Shown: piece after piece, positions 52,707 to 61,933 of the stretch | How positions within the stretch are numbered: position 1 is the first letter of the stretch | How the letters are laid out: every line of letters starts with the position of its first letter | Assembly: GCF_001189915.1 (NCBI RefSeq) | Contig: NZ_LFLS01000025.1 | Span: forward strand, 23,072 to 87,071 | Source: Herbaspirillum autotrophicum | GTDB lineage: Bacteria; Pseudomonadota; Gammaproteobacteria; Burkholderiales; Burkholderiaceae_D | Direction of reading: 5' to 3' | Length of the DNA: 64,000 nt | The notes under the pieces: model-generated | What the model was told of the DNA's origin: nothing | The model's input: the letters and a program-made list of their open reading frames with translations, nothing else | Databases searched by the model: none | Position numbers and translations under genes: made by a program

Positions 52707-53474
52707 ATGACATCTCCTTCCCCGGCGCAGCGCGTCATTTTGATTACCGGTGCCGCGCGCGGTATTGGCGCGGCCACGGCTGCCGCGCTGGCGGCCGATG
52801 GCGTCGGACTGGTGTTGCATGCACGCGCCGATTCACCGCAGTTGCAGGAAACCGCAGCACAGTGTCGCCAGCGCGGCACGCATTGCGTCACTGCCTTCGG
52901 CGATATGGCTGACAGCACTACGGCCGCGCATCTGCATGATGTTGCCTTGCACAACTTTGGTCGTCTCGATGGCCTGGTGGCCAATGCCGGCTTTGCCGAT
53001 CGCAAGCGCATCGGTGAATTGACGATGGCTGACTGGTCGCGCTCGATTGATGCCTTGTTGAGTGGTTTCTTCCAATTGATCACCGCCTGCAAGGATTCAC
53101 TGCAAGCTGCACCGCAGGGGCGGGTGGTGGCGGTCAGCTCTTTTGTGGCACATGCCTATCGTTTGGGTGACTCGGGATTTCCGGCGTCGTCGGCAGCCAA
53201 GGCCGGGATCGAGGCGCTGGTGAAATCGCTGGCGGTACAACTGGCTGCGTCCGGCACTACCGTCAATGCCGTTGCACCCGGCTACGTGCAGAAATCCGAT
53301 CCGGGCAAATCTGCAATCGATCCGGCCGCATGGGCCGCCGCGCTGGATCGCATTCCCATGCAACGTCTGGGCCAGCCGGCAGAAATCGCCGCCGTGATTG
53401 CCTTCCTGCTTAGTCCCGCATGCGCTTATGTGACCGGTCAGGTCTGGCATGTCGACGGCGGTCTGACTTTATAG
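52707..53474 (+). CDS. Short-chain dehydrogenase/reductase
   Basis: A 255-residue SDR. The cofactor motif is TGAARGIGAATA and NAG follows in LVANAGFAD. The active-site serine is in VVAVSSFVAHAYR. The usual YxxxK motif is not visible in standard form: the region reads SGFPASSAAKAGIEAL, where a serine stands at the tyrosine position and the lysine is kept. This may be a non-standard or inactive member. ATG 52707 is where the family begins; upstream codons are open but unlikely. It precedes a D-amino acid dehydrogenase gene by 8 bp. Confidence 0.8.
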   Translation: MTSPSPAQRVILITGAARGIGAATAAALAADGVGLVLHARADSPQLQETAAQCRQRGTHCVTAFGDMADSTTAAHLHDVALHNFGRLDGLVANAGFADRKRIGELTMADWSRSIDALLSGFFQLITACKDSLQAAPQGRVVAVSSFVAHAYRLGDSGFPASSAAKAGIEALVKSLAVQLAASGTTVNAVAPGYVQKSDPGKSAIDPAAWAAALDRIPMQRLGQPAEIAAVIAFLLSPACAYVTGQVWHVDGGLTL

Positions 53475-53482
53475 AATATTCC

Positions 53483-54748
53483 ATGCATATCATTGTTCTC
53501 GGCGCCGGCATTGTCGGCGTTACCACGGCTTATTTCCTGCACGAAAAGGGATACACGGTAACGGTGGTCGACCGTCAGCCGGATATCGCCGCCGAAACCA
53601 GCGTCGGCAATGCCGGTCACGTTTGTCCGTCGTATGCCACGCCATGGGCGGCACCGGGCATGAAAGGCAAGTCGCTCAAGTGGTCGCTGCAAAGCTGGCT
53701 CGGCATGGAGTCGGCACTCAAGTTCACGCCGCGTCTGGATACCCATCAATGGCGATGGTTACGTCAGTTTCTGTCGCAATGCAATGCTGAACGTTACGCG
53801 GTCAACAAGGCGCGTATGGGACGGCTGGCGCGCTATAGCCATACTCAACTCAAAGCCATCCGCGAACGGCTCGACATTCAATACGAACAAACCAGCGGCG
53901 GCAATCTGCAATTGTTCCGCACCCAGGAGGGATTGGACAACGCCGGTCTGGCAGCACGGGTATTGGCCGAAGCCGGGGTTGCGTATCAGTTGCTCGATGC
54001 GGCTGGTTGCGTAGCATTCGATCCGGCCTTGCGCGTCGCCAGCGATCAACTGGTTGGCGGCATGTTGCTGCCGCAGGATGAAACCGGCAATTGCCCGTTG
54101 TTTGCCCGCGCGCTCGGCAGCTGGTTACAGACGCAGGGCGTGACGTTTCGCATGTCGACCACGGTACAAGGCATCGAAGCTGCCGGCGGTACGATAACGG
54201 GCATTCGCACTGATGGCGGGGTGTTGCAGGCGGATGCCTATGTGCTGGCCTGCGCCAGTGCTTCGGTGGCTCTGGCCAAACCGCTGGGTTTGCCGCTGCC
54301 GATCTATCCGGTCAAGGGGTATGCGATTACGGTGCCGGTGATCGATGCCGATGCCGCGCCACGCAGCGGCGTCATGGATGAGTATTACAAAGTCGCGATT
54401 ACCCGCATGGGGTCACATATCCGCGCTGCCGGCACGGCTGAGATCGGTAGCTGGGATACGCGGGTGACGGCCCGCGATTGCGCCACTGCCATCAAGTCGC
54501 TGGCATCCCTGTATCCGCACGGTGCGGATATGGCCAAGGTCAGTTATTGGGCCGGATTGCGGCCGATGACACCGGACGGCGCACCGCTGATCGGGGCTAC
54601 CCGCTATGCCAATCTGTATCTGAATGCCGGACACGGCTCCAATGGCTGGACCACCGCCTGCGGCGCCAGCCGTCTGATCGCCGATATCATCGCCGGCACG
54701 CCGACCGAGATCGACAGCGCCGATCTCGGCCCACAACGCCTGATCTGA
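53483..54748 (+). CDS. dadA: D-amino acid dehydrogenase (DadA-like FAD enzyme)
   Basis: A 421-residue FAD-dependent enzyme that oxidises D-amino acids to 2-oxo acids. The FAD-binding motif is MHIIVLGAGIVGVTTAYFLHEKGYTVTVVDR. The block ETSVGNAGHVCPSYATPWAAPG and the C-terminal GLRPMTPDGAPLIG plus GHGSNGWTTACG are DadA hallmarks. ATG 53483 is 8 bp after the SDR stop, so the two are co-transcribed. It complements the D-amino acid aminotransferase at 4659 in function, though not in operon. Confidence 0.9.
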   Translation: MHIIVLGAGIVGVTTAYFLHEKGYTVTVVDRQPDIAAETSVGNAGHVCPSYATPWAAPGMKGKSLKWSLQSWLGMESALKFTPRLDTHQWRWLRQFLSQCNAERYAVNKARMGRLARYSHTQLKAIRERLDIQYEQTSGGNLQLFRTQEGLDNAGLAARVLAEAGVAYQLLDAAGCVAFDPALRVASDQLVGGMLLPQDETGNCPLFARALGSWLQTQGVTFRMSTTVQGIEAAGGTITGIRTDGGVLQADAYVLACASASVALAKPLGLPLPIYPVKGYAITVPVIDADAAPRSGVMDEYYKVAITRMGSHIRAAGTAEIGSWDTRVTARDCATAIKSLASLYPHGADMAKVSYWAGLRPMTPDGAPLIGATRYANLYLNAGHGSNGWTTACGASRLIADIIAGTPTEIDSADLGPQRLI

Positions 54749-54775
54749 TCTGAACGGAATCGACCCGACCCAACC

Positions 54776-54799
54776 TTTACCGGCCTGTGTGCCGGTAAA
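54776..54799. terminator. Hairpin after dadA
   Basis: TTTACCGGC and GCCGGTAAA form a perfect 9-bp stem with a 6-nt loop between convergent genes. The A/T tails on both sides suit a bidirectional terminator. Confidence 0.65.
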
Positions 54800-54818
54800 C
54801 GGAGGCGATAAATGGATA

Positions 54819-55259
54819 TCAGCGCGAAAATAACGTGTTGATATCGTCACCTGTATTGAAGGCGCTCAAGGCCCATCCTGCGGTCGTCTTATAAAAAATG
54901 AATTGCCACGGTATCGCCTGTTTTTCGGCTTTCTCTATATAAACCAGTTTCAGCAGCGAATCGCCGACGCGTTCGGAGCGAATGAACTCATAGCCGACCG
55001 AAGCGCCGACATACTGTTCGATTTGCATGCGAGAACTTCTGGCGCCGGTGCGCGCTGCGTCCAGTGTGCGTACATCGACAAGGGTATACGGCGTCATGGC
55101 GGCGTAGGCACCGTCGATATCGCCTTTGCCGGCTTGCGTCATCACCTTGTCGGCCAGCTGGCGCATTTCCGAATCCGACTTGAGCGTGTCGGCCTGCGCG
55201 GTGACGGCAGCGGCAAGCAAGCTGCAAGACAACAACAATGTTTGCAAAGAGGGGCGCAT
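54819..55259 (-). CDS. Secreted DUF4019-like protein
   Basis: A 146-residue protein with a signal peptide (LQTLLLSCSLLAAAVTAQA, cleavage near residue 23). The mature part is a small alpha/beta domain (ADKVMTQAGKGDIDGAYAAM, then RMQIEQYVGASVGYEFIRSERVG and a C-terminal IPWQFIFYKTTAGWALSAFN), a pattern like DUF4019 or NTF2-like folds. Function unknown and no partner gene. Confidence 0.65.
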   Translation of the reverse strand: MRPSLQTLLLSCSLLAAAVTAQADTLKSDSEMRQLADKVMTQAGKGDIDGAYAAMTPYTLVDVRTLDAARTGARSSRMQIEQYVGASVGYEFIRSERVGDSLLKLVYIEKAEKQAIPWQFIFYKTTAGWALSAFNTGDDINTLFSR

Positions 55260-55473
55260 GATAGGGACTCCTGAGGGTGGGGGGTTTTAGCTGGAACAGG
55301 AACCCATTGTGCATCTTGCGACGAAGTTTTGATATAGCCCAGGGAAGCCGGCGGACGATCACAGATCCATGTAAAGCGTTTCATGGCGCTGAGTAAAATC
55401 GGGTAAATCAAGAGGATGGCGCGGATAGCGGCGGCTATGATGAATTTTATTGATCGCCGACAATATCTTCTCT

Positions 55474-56046
55474 ATGCAAAAGCTCATTGCCGTCTCGCTG
55501 TCAGTCCTTTCTCTTTCCGCATGCTCGCTGGTGACGGTCAACCCGTTGTTGCAAGCGGCCGGCCTGGTGGGTTCGGCGGCGAGCAGCATGGCGTCGATGG
55601 TGCCCAACACGCCGCAAAACACCATTGTGTTTGCCCATGCGCCAATCAAGGAAATCTGTATTGAATGGAATGGCGCGGTGGCGCTCAGTGATTTCATTCC
55701 CAGTCTGCAAACCGAATTGCAGCGGCACGGCGTGGCCAGCCGGGTCTACGATGCCGGTACCCAACCCGGCAATTGTCCGGTGACGCTGGCGTACAACGCG
55801 GCCGTCAAATGGGATACCAAGATGTTCAGCGACGAGTATTCCCCCTATCTGACTTTCGCCTCGATCACGCTGCGCAAAGATGGCCGCGTGCTTGGCAGCG
55901 GGCAATACCGGGGCGATAACGTTACCCAGGACAAATGGTCGTCGACCACGAGCAAGCTGGGACCGGTAGTGGATTCCTTGCTGATCAGCAATCCGGTGAC
56001 AGAGGGATCGGCCAGAGCCAGCAATGTGGCGTTCAGTGGCAGTTGA
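55474..56046 (+). CDS. Putative outer-membrane lipoprotein
   Basis: A 190-residue protein. From ATG 55474 there is a lipoprotein signal MQKLIAVSLSVLSLSAC with a lipobox cysteine at residue 17. The mature part has CIEWNGAVALSDFIPSLQTEL and GRVLGSGQYRGDN and is probably beta-rich. An upstream in-frame start at 55450 would lengthen the signal unnaturally. I do not recognise the family. It converges on flgH. Confidence 0.65.
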   Translation: MQKLIAVSLSVLSLSACSLVTVNPLLQAAGLVGSAASSMASMVPNTPQNTIVFAHAPIKEICIEWNGAVALSDFIPSLQTELQRHGVASRVYDAGTQPGNCPVTLAYNAAVKWDTKMFSDEYSPYLTFASITLRKDGRVLGSGQYRGDNVTQDKWSSTTSKLGPVVDSLLISNPVTEGSARASNVAFSGS

Positions 56047-56183
56047 TGCGTAGCCAGGAACCTCGTTGAGGGAAGTTGCCAGTCCCGCTGGTGCAGAGGG
56101 GCAGGCCGCAACCCGTTGCATTCCGGGTCGCAGCAGCAACGGACGTTCAGCGTGAACGCCCGCATCAGATGAGCTGCTGAGGA

Positions 56184-56858
56184 TTACCAGAAGGTCAGAA
56201 CACCGCGGAAGAATTTCTGCATCCAGCCGGGCGAGTTGGCATCTGCCACCATGCCGCCGCCAACCTGTTCCAGACGGGCGTCTGCGACGTTGCTGGATGA
56301 CACTACATTGCCGCCGCGAATATCGCGCGAGCGCACCACGCCGGAAAAGCGCAAGGTATTGATGTTGCCATTCATGCCGATACGTTTTTCGCCCGCCACC
56401 ACCAGATTGCCGTTCGGCAGCACTTCAATGATCGACACCATCAGGCTGCCGGTCATCGAATTGCTGTTTTGGGTTTGACCGGTACCTTTGAACGCATCGC
56501 TGCCGCTCGCGGTTTTATCGATATTGAAAATCGAAGCCAGCAGACCGCTCATGGATTGGCCGGCGCCGGGTCCCTTTTGGGCCAAGCTGGTATTGCGGCT
56601 GGAATCGGTGGCGGACTTGGTGCTTCCCGTCAGCGATTCGGCGATATCGACCTTGAGAATGTCGCCCACGTAATGGGTAGTGGACTCTTCGAACAACTGG
56701 GCGCTGCTGACACGGAAGATGGCGCCGTTGTTTTCGATATTGGCGACCGGATACACCGGACGCACGCTGGTCGGCCCCACAATCATCGGTTGCGGTGTGG
56801 TGCAGGCGCTCAACAAACACAAAGCGGCAGCAAGACTGACGAGACGTGGCTGAATCAT
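56184..56858 (-). CDS. flgH: Flagellar L-ring protein
   Basis: A 224-residue outer-membrane lipoprotein forming the flagellar L-ring around the rod. The lipobox is LCLLSAC with the cysteine at about residue 19. GAIFRVSSAQLFEESTTHYVGDILKVDI and EVLPNGNLVVAGEKRIGMN are FlgH hallmarks, and the end GGMVADANSPGWMQKFFRGVLTFW is complete. ATG 56858 is chosen; the longer frame upstream is not typical. Normally flgH lies between flgG and flgI in the rod/ring operon; here no other flagellar gene is in the window. Confidence 0.92.
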   Translation of the reverse strand: MIQPRLVSLAAALCLLSACTTPQPMIVGPTSVRPVYPVANIENNGAIFRVSSAQLFEESTTHYVGDILKVDIAESLTGSTKSATDSSRNTSLAQKGPGAGQSMSGLLASIFNIDKTASGSDAFKGTGQTQNSNSMTGSLMVSIIEVLPNGNLVVAGEKRIGMNGNINTLRFSGVVRSRDIRGGNVVSSSNVADARLEQVGGGMVADANSPGWMQKFFRGVLTFW

Positions 56859-57129
56859 GATGTTGTTCCCCCCTGCGGAAAGTTCTTGCAATTGTTCTTG
56901 CTGGCAATCATCGTCGCAATCCCTGTAAGCCGGAGTTAATGCGATGTAAATCCAGGCAAACAAACTTAAATGGGGATCAAGAAAGCGCCGGCACTGTCGT
57001 TATCGGGATGCAAGCCGGGTTTTCGCCCTCCGGTCGGGTGCCGCTGTGGCGCGCATCAGGGCCGGAACGATTTCGGGGCATAATGTGGGCAATTTCATTC
57101 GCATTGCGCCTCGCTGCGCTCATCTCACA

Positions 57130-57840
57130 ATGGCAACAGACAAATCACAGTTAAGCGTGCATGACGAACTGGTTTCGACCCGCATACGTTCACGTATCAA
57201 GGCCGCCGGAGTGCGCTTTCATGCCAACGACAATATCGCCGACTTCATCGAAGAAGGTGAACTGGCGGCATTGCAGGCAGAAGTGCAGGCCAGGCTGGTG
57301 GGCGTGCTGGAGAGTCTGGTGATTGACGTCGACAGCGACCACAATACTCAGGACACCGCACGACGCGTGGCCAAGATGTATGTGCAGGAAGTATTTCGCG
57401 GACGTTATATAGAGCAGCCGCCGGTCACCGAATTCCCCAACATCGAGCGCCTCAACGAATTGATGATTGTCGGACCGATCACGGTGCGCAGCGCTTGCTC
57501 TCACCACCTGTGCCCGATCATGGGCAAGGTCTGGGTCGGCGTCATGCCGAATGAACACTCGAATCTGATCGGTTTGTCCAAGTACGCGCGTCTGATCGAA
57601 TGGGTCATGAGCCGGCCGCAGATTCAGGAAGAGGCGGTATCGCAGATCGCCGATCTGTTGATGCAGAAACTGCAGCCGGACGGCCTCGCCATCGTGATGG
57701 AAGCCGACCACTTTTGCATGCACTGGCGCGGCGTCAAGGATACCGAGACCAAAATGATCAATAGCGTGATGCGCGGTTCTTTTCTGCGCGACGCCAATTT
57801 GCGCCGCGAATTTCTTGCACTTCTCCCCAAGCGAGGCTAA
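57130..57840 (+). CDS. folE: GTP cyclohydrolase I
   Basis: A 236-residue enzyme converting GTP to 7,8-dihydroneopterin triphosphate, the first step of folate and tetrahydropterin synthesis. Zinc ligands and active-site residues are in RSACSHHLCPIMGKVWVGVMP, and ADHFCMHWRGVKD carries the last cysteine ligand. The N-terminus extends about 40 residues beyond the shortest homologues. ATG 57130 is preferred over an in-frame start at 57046. The BLUF gene starts 2 bp after the stop. Confidence 0.92.
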   Translation: MATDKSQLSVHDELVSTRIRSRIKAAGVRFHANDNIADFIEEGELAALQAEVQARLVGVLESLVIDVDSDHNTQDTARRVAKMYVQEVFRGRYIEQPPVTEFPNIERLNELMIVGPITVRSACSHHLCPIMGKVWVGVMPNEHSNLIGLSKYARLIEWVMSRPQIQEEAVSQIADLLMQKLQPDGLAIVMEADHFCMHWRGVKDTETKMINSVMRGSFLRDANLRREFLALLPKRG

Positions 57841-57842
57841 AC

Positions 57843-58268
57843 ATGCTGGTACGTCTGATCTATGCAAGCCGTTCCTGCTCCACCATCAGTCATGAATTGG
57901 TGGACAGCATTCTGGAAGCATCACGCCGGCATAATCCGTCGCTCGGCATTACCGGGGTGCTGTGCTACAGCGAGGACATTTTTGTCCAGGCACTGGAAGG
58001 CAGCCGGGATCAGGTCAATCAACTGTTGGCGCGGCTGCATCAGGATAAGCGTCACAAGGATGTGATTTTGCTCAGCTATGGCGAAATCGGCGTACGCCAG
58101 TTTGCTTCGTGGACGATGGGCAAAATCCGGCTGGACAAGATCAACCGCTCGCTGCTGCTCAAGTATTCGGCGACCGGCACGCTCAATCCGTACGACGTTT
58201 CCGGCTGTGCCACCGTCGCCATGCTGGAAGAATTGGTGACGACGGCAGCATTTACCGCACGCGACTGA
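57843..58268 (+). CDS. BLUF-domain blue-light sensor
   Basis: A 141-residue protein that is essentially one BLUF domain binding FAD. Key residues are present: the tyrosine in VRLIYASR, asparagine in RRHNPSLGITGVLCYSEDIFVQALEG with its glutamine, and the tryptophan in FASWTMGKIR. The last 40 residues have no known output domain, so it would signal by protein contact. The tight 2-bp spacing after folE suggests shared transcription and perhaps a link between light sensing and pterin or flavin supply. Confidence 0.9.
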   Translation: MLVRLIYASRSCSTISHELVDSILEASRRHNPSLGITGVLCYSEDIFVQALEGSRDQVNQLLARLHQDKRHKDVILLSYGEIGVRQFASWTMGKIRLDKINRSLLLKYSATGTLNPYDVSGCATVAMLEELVTTAAFTARD

Positions 58269-58291
58269 GAACCCGGTCGCGCGTCTTGTAC

Positions 58292-59710
58292 TTATGGTTT
58301 GGTGGCGCTGACCGGCGTTTTGGTCAACAGACGCAGAAAGCTGGCGAGACAGGCAGCGCCGGCAAAAGCGGCACCGAGACCAAGTGCCAGCTTGGCACCG
58401 TGCAATACCGAAACGCTGAAACACAGGGCGACCAGTGCAGCACCAATGCTTTGTCCCAACAGACGGGCGGTAGCGACGATGCCGCTGGCGCCGCCACTGC
58501 GTTCCGGCGGCGCGCCGGTCATCAGTGCTTTGAGGTTGGGTGACTGGAAAAAGCCGAAGCCCATGCCGCACAACAGCATGCGCCATGAAATTTCGAAGAC
58601 GCTTGGTTGTTCCGGCATGAACGTCATCAGCAACAGACCGGCGCTGAGCATGGCCAGACCGATGCCGCCCAGAATCCCGGCCGGATAATGATCAGACAAC
58701 CGGCCTGCAATCGGTGCCATGATGGCAACTGCGACCGGCCATGGGGTCATCAGCAAACCGATCTCCACCTGCGAACGTCCCAGATCATGATGAAAGAAAA
58801 ACGGCAGCGAAACGAATGCCAGACCCTGCGCGGCGAAAGAACAGACGGCCGTGATGGCTGACAAGGTGAATACCGGACGACGAAACAAGTCGACCGGCAG
58901 CATCGGTGCCGGATGCGAGGCCTGGCGCCGCAACAGCAGAATGCCGCACACCAGCGCCGCAATGAATTCAATGGCAACCACGTTGGCGGCGGCCTGATGC
59001 GCGCCTTCGCCGATGGCCAGAATCAGCAGACCGAAGGCCGCAGCGTTGAGCACCGCGCTCTTGATATCGAAATGATGCGTCGAGCGCGGGGTATAGGGCA
59101 ATGAGGGAAATGCCAGGGCAATCGCGATGATGCCGAGCGGCACATTGACTGCAAACAGCCACGGCCATGGCGCGATGGCCAGAATGCCGGAAGCCACGCT
59201 GGGGCCGACCGTAAAGGCAATGGCGACAATCAGGGTATTCAGGCCGACGCCGCGACCCAGCGAACGGGTGGGATAAATGAAGCGGATCAGCGCAGTATTG
59301 ACGCTCATGATGCCGGCACCGCCGAGTCCCTGCAAGAACCGCGCGACCGTCAGGGACGGCAATGACCAGGCCACGGCGCACAGCAGCGAAGCCGCCGTGA
59401 ACAAGATCAGGCCGCCTATATATATGCGGCGATAGCCGATGATTTCACCAAGTGCCGCCAACGGCAGCAGCGAGACCATCATCGCCAGTTGATAGGCGGT
59501 AACGATCCAGACCGAAGCGGCCGGGGTGGTGTGCAGATCGGTTGCCATGACGGGCAATGCCGTGTTGGCGATAGCGGTGTCAAGCGTTGCCAGACCGACG
59601 GCAATCAGCAGCGTCAGAATGGCACGTCCGCGCTGTTCCGGCGGAAGCCCTTCGCCGGCGGTGACTATATGATGGGAACTTGCTGTGGCCGGGGACTTCA
59701 ACGATTCCAT
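58292..59710 (-). CDS. DHA2-family MFS efflux transporter
   Basis: About 472 residues from ATG 59710, with around 14 helices. The opening TLLIAVGLATLDTAIANTALPVMATDLHTTPAASVWIVTAYQLAM is the DHA2 hallmark (LD.TI.N.ALP). GFFQSPNLKALMTGAPPERSGGASGIVATARLLGQSIGAALVAL matches the C-terminal half. The frame stays open upstream to a GTG at 59926, adding 72 residues including one hydrophobic stretch; no start has a good ribosome site, so the N-terminus is uncertain. The last bases converge on the BLUF gene. Confidence 0.82.
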   Translation of the reverse strand: MESLKSPATASSHHIVTAGEGLPPEQRGRAILTLLIAVGLATLDTAIANTALPVMATDLHTTPAASVWIVTAYQLAMMVSLLPLAALGEIIGYRRIYIGGLILFTAASLLCAVAWSLPSLTVARFLQGLGGAGIMSVNTALIRFIYPTRSLGRGVGLNTLIVAIAFTVGPSVASGILAIAPWPWLFAVNVPLGIIAIALAFPSLPYTPRSTHHFDIKSAVLNAAAFGLLILAIGEGAHQAAANVVAIEFIAALVCGILLLRRQASHPAPMLPVDLFRRPVFTLSAITAVCSFAAQGLAFVSLPFFFHHDLGRSQVEIGLLMTPWPVAVAIMAPIAGRLSDHYPAGILGGIGLAMLSAGLLLMTFMPEQPSVFEISWRMLLCGMGFGFFQSPNLKALMTGAPPERSGGASGIVATARLLGQSIGAALVALCFSVSVLHGAKLALGLGAAFAGAACLASFLRLLTKTPVSATKP

Positions 59711-59970
59711 TGTGGCTTGAGGTTGATTGACGGGATCAGGCGCGGCGGCGGAAAATTCGCGTCCCGGCAGCCATCGGTATAAAGCTGTGATTGCAAAGCA
59801 GGCAACCGCAATCATGATATATGGGAACGTCGGAGCCTGCAGACGGTGCGCGTTTCCGGGCTGGATTGAGGCTGAATCCGGAGATTTTCTTCGGAAACCC
59901 CGAAGGTTTGCATTAAAACATGGCACCGTTGATTACAATAGTGACCCACACGCTAAGAGAGAGCTACTGA

Positions 59971-61431
59971 ATGTCGAAGACAGAATCCGGTTCTGTTGCA
60001 CGTCGCGGGGTTTTCCCGGGGATGTCTTTTCGCCAATTGTTACTGGCAGCGTTTCTGTTGATTGCTGCCTTGTTGAGCGGCACTTCGGTGCACGCACTCT
60101 TCGCGCTGGAACGGATGGCAACGCACAGCCGGGAAACTGCGGAGCATGCCGTGCGGCTGACCGAAGATGCACAACGGCTCGATGAACGTACGGTAGCCAT
60201 GGAGCGCAGCGCCCGGCAATTTCTGGTATTGGACGACCCGGCGTTTCGTGATCGCTTTCAGGAAGCCCGGCAGCAAGCCGAGGCCGCGCTGACGGCGCTG
60301 TCCACGGCATTGCCGCAAATGCGCAGCGACGCGTTCAAAGAATGGCGCAGCTACAGCGAAGCCGCCGCCCAGGTATTGCAATCGGATGTCAGTCAGCGCA
60401 AGGCGGAACAGAATGTAGTGGCAGATGCATTTGCCAGGCTGCCGGCGCTCAATGCCGAACTGGCACAGGAAAGCAAACACGAAGTCGAACGGCGCAACAA
60501 TGCGTTGTCGTACGATCTGGAACAGCAACGCAAGATGCTGACGTTCCAGGTCATCGGCGCCATTGTGCTGGCAGTAGCGCTGGCATTCTGGTTCGGTTTG
60601 TGGCTGTCGCGTCCGCTGGCACGTCTGGAAATGGCAATCAGCCGTCTCGGTGACAATCGCTTTGATCAAACCATCGTCGTCAACGGACCGGCCGATATTC
60701 GTCGACTCGGACAGCAATTGGATTGGCTGCGGCAGCGGCTGGCCGATCTGGAAGCGGAAAAGTCGCGTTTTCTGCGCCATGTGTCGCATGAATTGAAGAC
60801 GCCATTGGCGGCATTATGCGAGGGCGCGGCATTGCTCGATGATGAAGTCGCCGGCAAGCTGTCGGACAGCCAGCGTGAAATTGCCCGCATTCTGCGCCAG
60901 AACACTTCGGCCTTGCAGACCCAGATTGAAGATCTGCTGCGTTATAACGAAGTGGCATTTGCGGCTCAGCGCATTACTCGCATGCCGATTGATATGCGGG
61001 CGCTCTTATATAAGGTGATTGATGATCAGCGCCTGCAATGGTCGTCGCGCGGAATTCAGGTTGAAGTCGAAGGCGGTGCCCGGTCGGCCATGCTGGACCC
61101 GGACAAGATTGCCGTTGCGCTGGCCAATCTGCTGACCAACGCGGTGCGCTTCAGTCCGCAAGGCGGGAAAATTCGCTTTGTATTGTCTGGCAGTCCCGGC
61201 CGGGTGCGCATCGACTGCGTGGATGAAGGGCCGGGTGTTGCCGCCACCGACACCGTACGCATCTTCGAACCTTTTTACCAGGGATTGCACCAACCGCAAG
61301 GCGCACGCAACGGCAACGGTATCGGTCTTTCCATCGTGCGTGAATATGTGCAGGCACATAATGGCAACGTACAACTGATGCCTCGGGATGGCGGGGCGCA
61401 TTTCCGGATTGAGCTACCTGATGAAAATTAA
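59971..61431 (+). CDS. glrK: Sensor histidine kinase, GlrK/QseE-like
   Basis: A 486-residue inner-membrane kinase. Two membrane helices (about residues 20-45 and 190-215) flank a mainly helical periplasmic domain. HAMP follows, then the HisKA box RFLRHVSHELKTPLAAL and ATPase boxes LLTNAVRFSP, DEGPGVA and GNGIGLSI. Order and content (kinase, small lipoprotein, sigma-54 regulator) match the GlrK-QseG-GlrR (QseEGF) locus of enterobacteria. It overlaps the lipoprotein gene by 11 bp. Confidence 0.88.
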   Translation: MSKTESGSVARRGVFPGMSFRQLLLAAFLLIAALLSGTSVHALFALERMATHSRETAEHAVRLTEDAQRLDERTVAMERSARQFLVLDDPAFRDRFQEARQQAEAALTALSTALPQMRSDAFKEWRSYSEAAAQVLQSDVSQRKAEQNVVADAFARLPALNAELAQESKHEVERRNNALSYDLEQQRKMLTFQVIGAIVLAVALAFWFGLWLSRPLARLEMAISRLGDNRFDQTIVVNGPADIRRLGQQLDWLRQRLADLEAEKSRFLRHVSHELKTPLAALCEGAALLDDEVAGKLSDSQREIARILRQNTSALQTQIEDLLRYNEVAFAAQRITRMPIDMRALLYKVIDDQRLQWSSRGIQVEVEGGARSAMLDPDKIAVALANLLTNAVRFSPQGGKIRFVLSGSPGRVRIDCVDEGPGVAATDTVRIFEPFYQGLHQPQGARNGNGIGLSIVREYVQAHNGNVQLMPRDGGAHFRIELPDEN

Positions 61432-61933
61432 ACTATCGCCTTACCTGTTATGCCTGTTGCTGGCGGCATGCGCGACCAAACCGGTGGAACCGACGCCGGA
61501 TAATGTCAAATTGATCGCTACCCGCGGCAGCGTCGATGACTTGTTGGCCTACCATCAATCGATCCGGCGCTTCTCTCAGGCCGAGCTCAACAAGGAGTTG
61601 CAGAACCTGAACGCCAGATCCGACAGCGCTCTGTTATCCATGCAAAAAGCCATGGTGCTGGGTTTGAGTCGCGATAGCAACGATCTGGCCCGGGCCCAGG
61701 CCCAGCTCGGCAATGTGTTGGCAGCGCCCGATGCGGAGCAGTTCAAACCGTTGGCGCGGTTGCTGGTGAGCAACTATGCAGAAATGCGTCGTCTCACTGA
61801 AAACGTTGATCGCCTGTCGCTGCAAGCCAAAGATAGTCAGCGCCGTCTGGATCAGTTGAATGAAAAACTGGAAGCCCTGAAAACCATCGAGCGCACCTTG
61901 CCGGTACAGCCTGCACCGGCCGTTGCCAAGTAA
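61421..61933 (+). CDS. QseG-like outer-membrane lipoprotein
   Basis: A 170-residue lipoprotein between the kinase and regulator genes. The signal KIKLSPYLLCLLLAAC ends in a lipobox cysteine at residue 17. The mature part is mostly helical with coiled-coil character near the C-terminus (LTENVDRLSLQAKDSQRRLDQLNEKLEALKTIE). In enterobacteria QseG activates the kinase from the periplasmic side. Sequence similarity cannot be judged by eye, so the assignment rests on position and architecture. Confidence 0.7.
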   Translation: MKIKLSPYLLCLLLAACATKPVEPTPDNVKLIATRGSVDDLLAYHQSIRRFSQAELNKELQNLNARSDSALLSMQKAMVLGLSRDSNDLARAQAQLGNVLAAPDAEQFKPLARLLVSNYAEMRRLTENVDRLSLQAKDSQRRLDQLNEKLEALKTIERTLPVQPAPAVAK

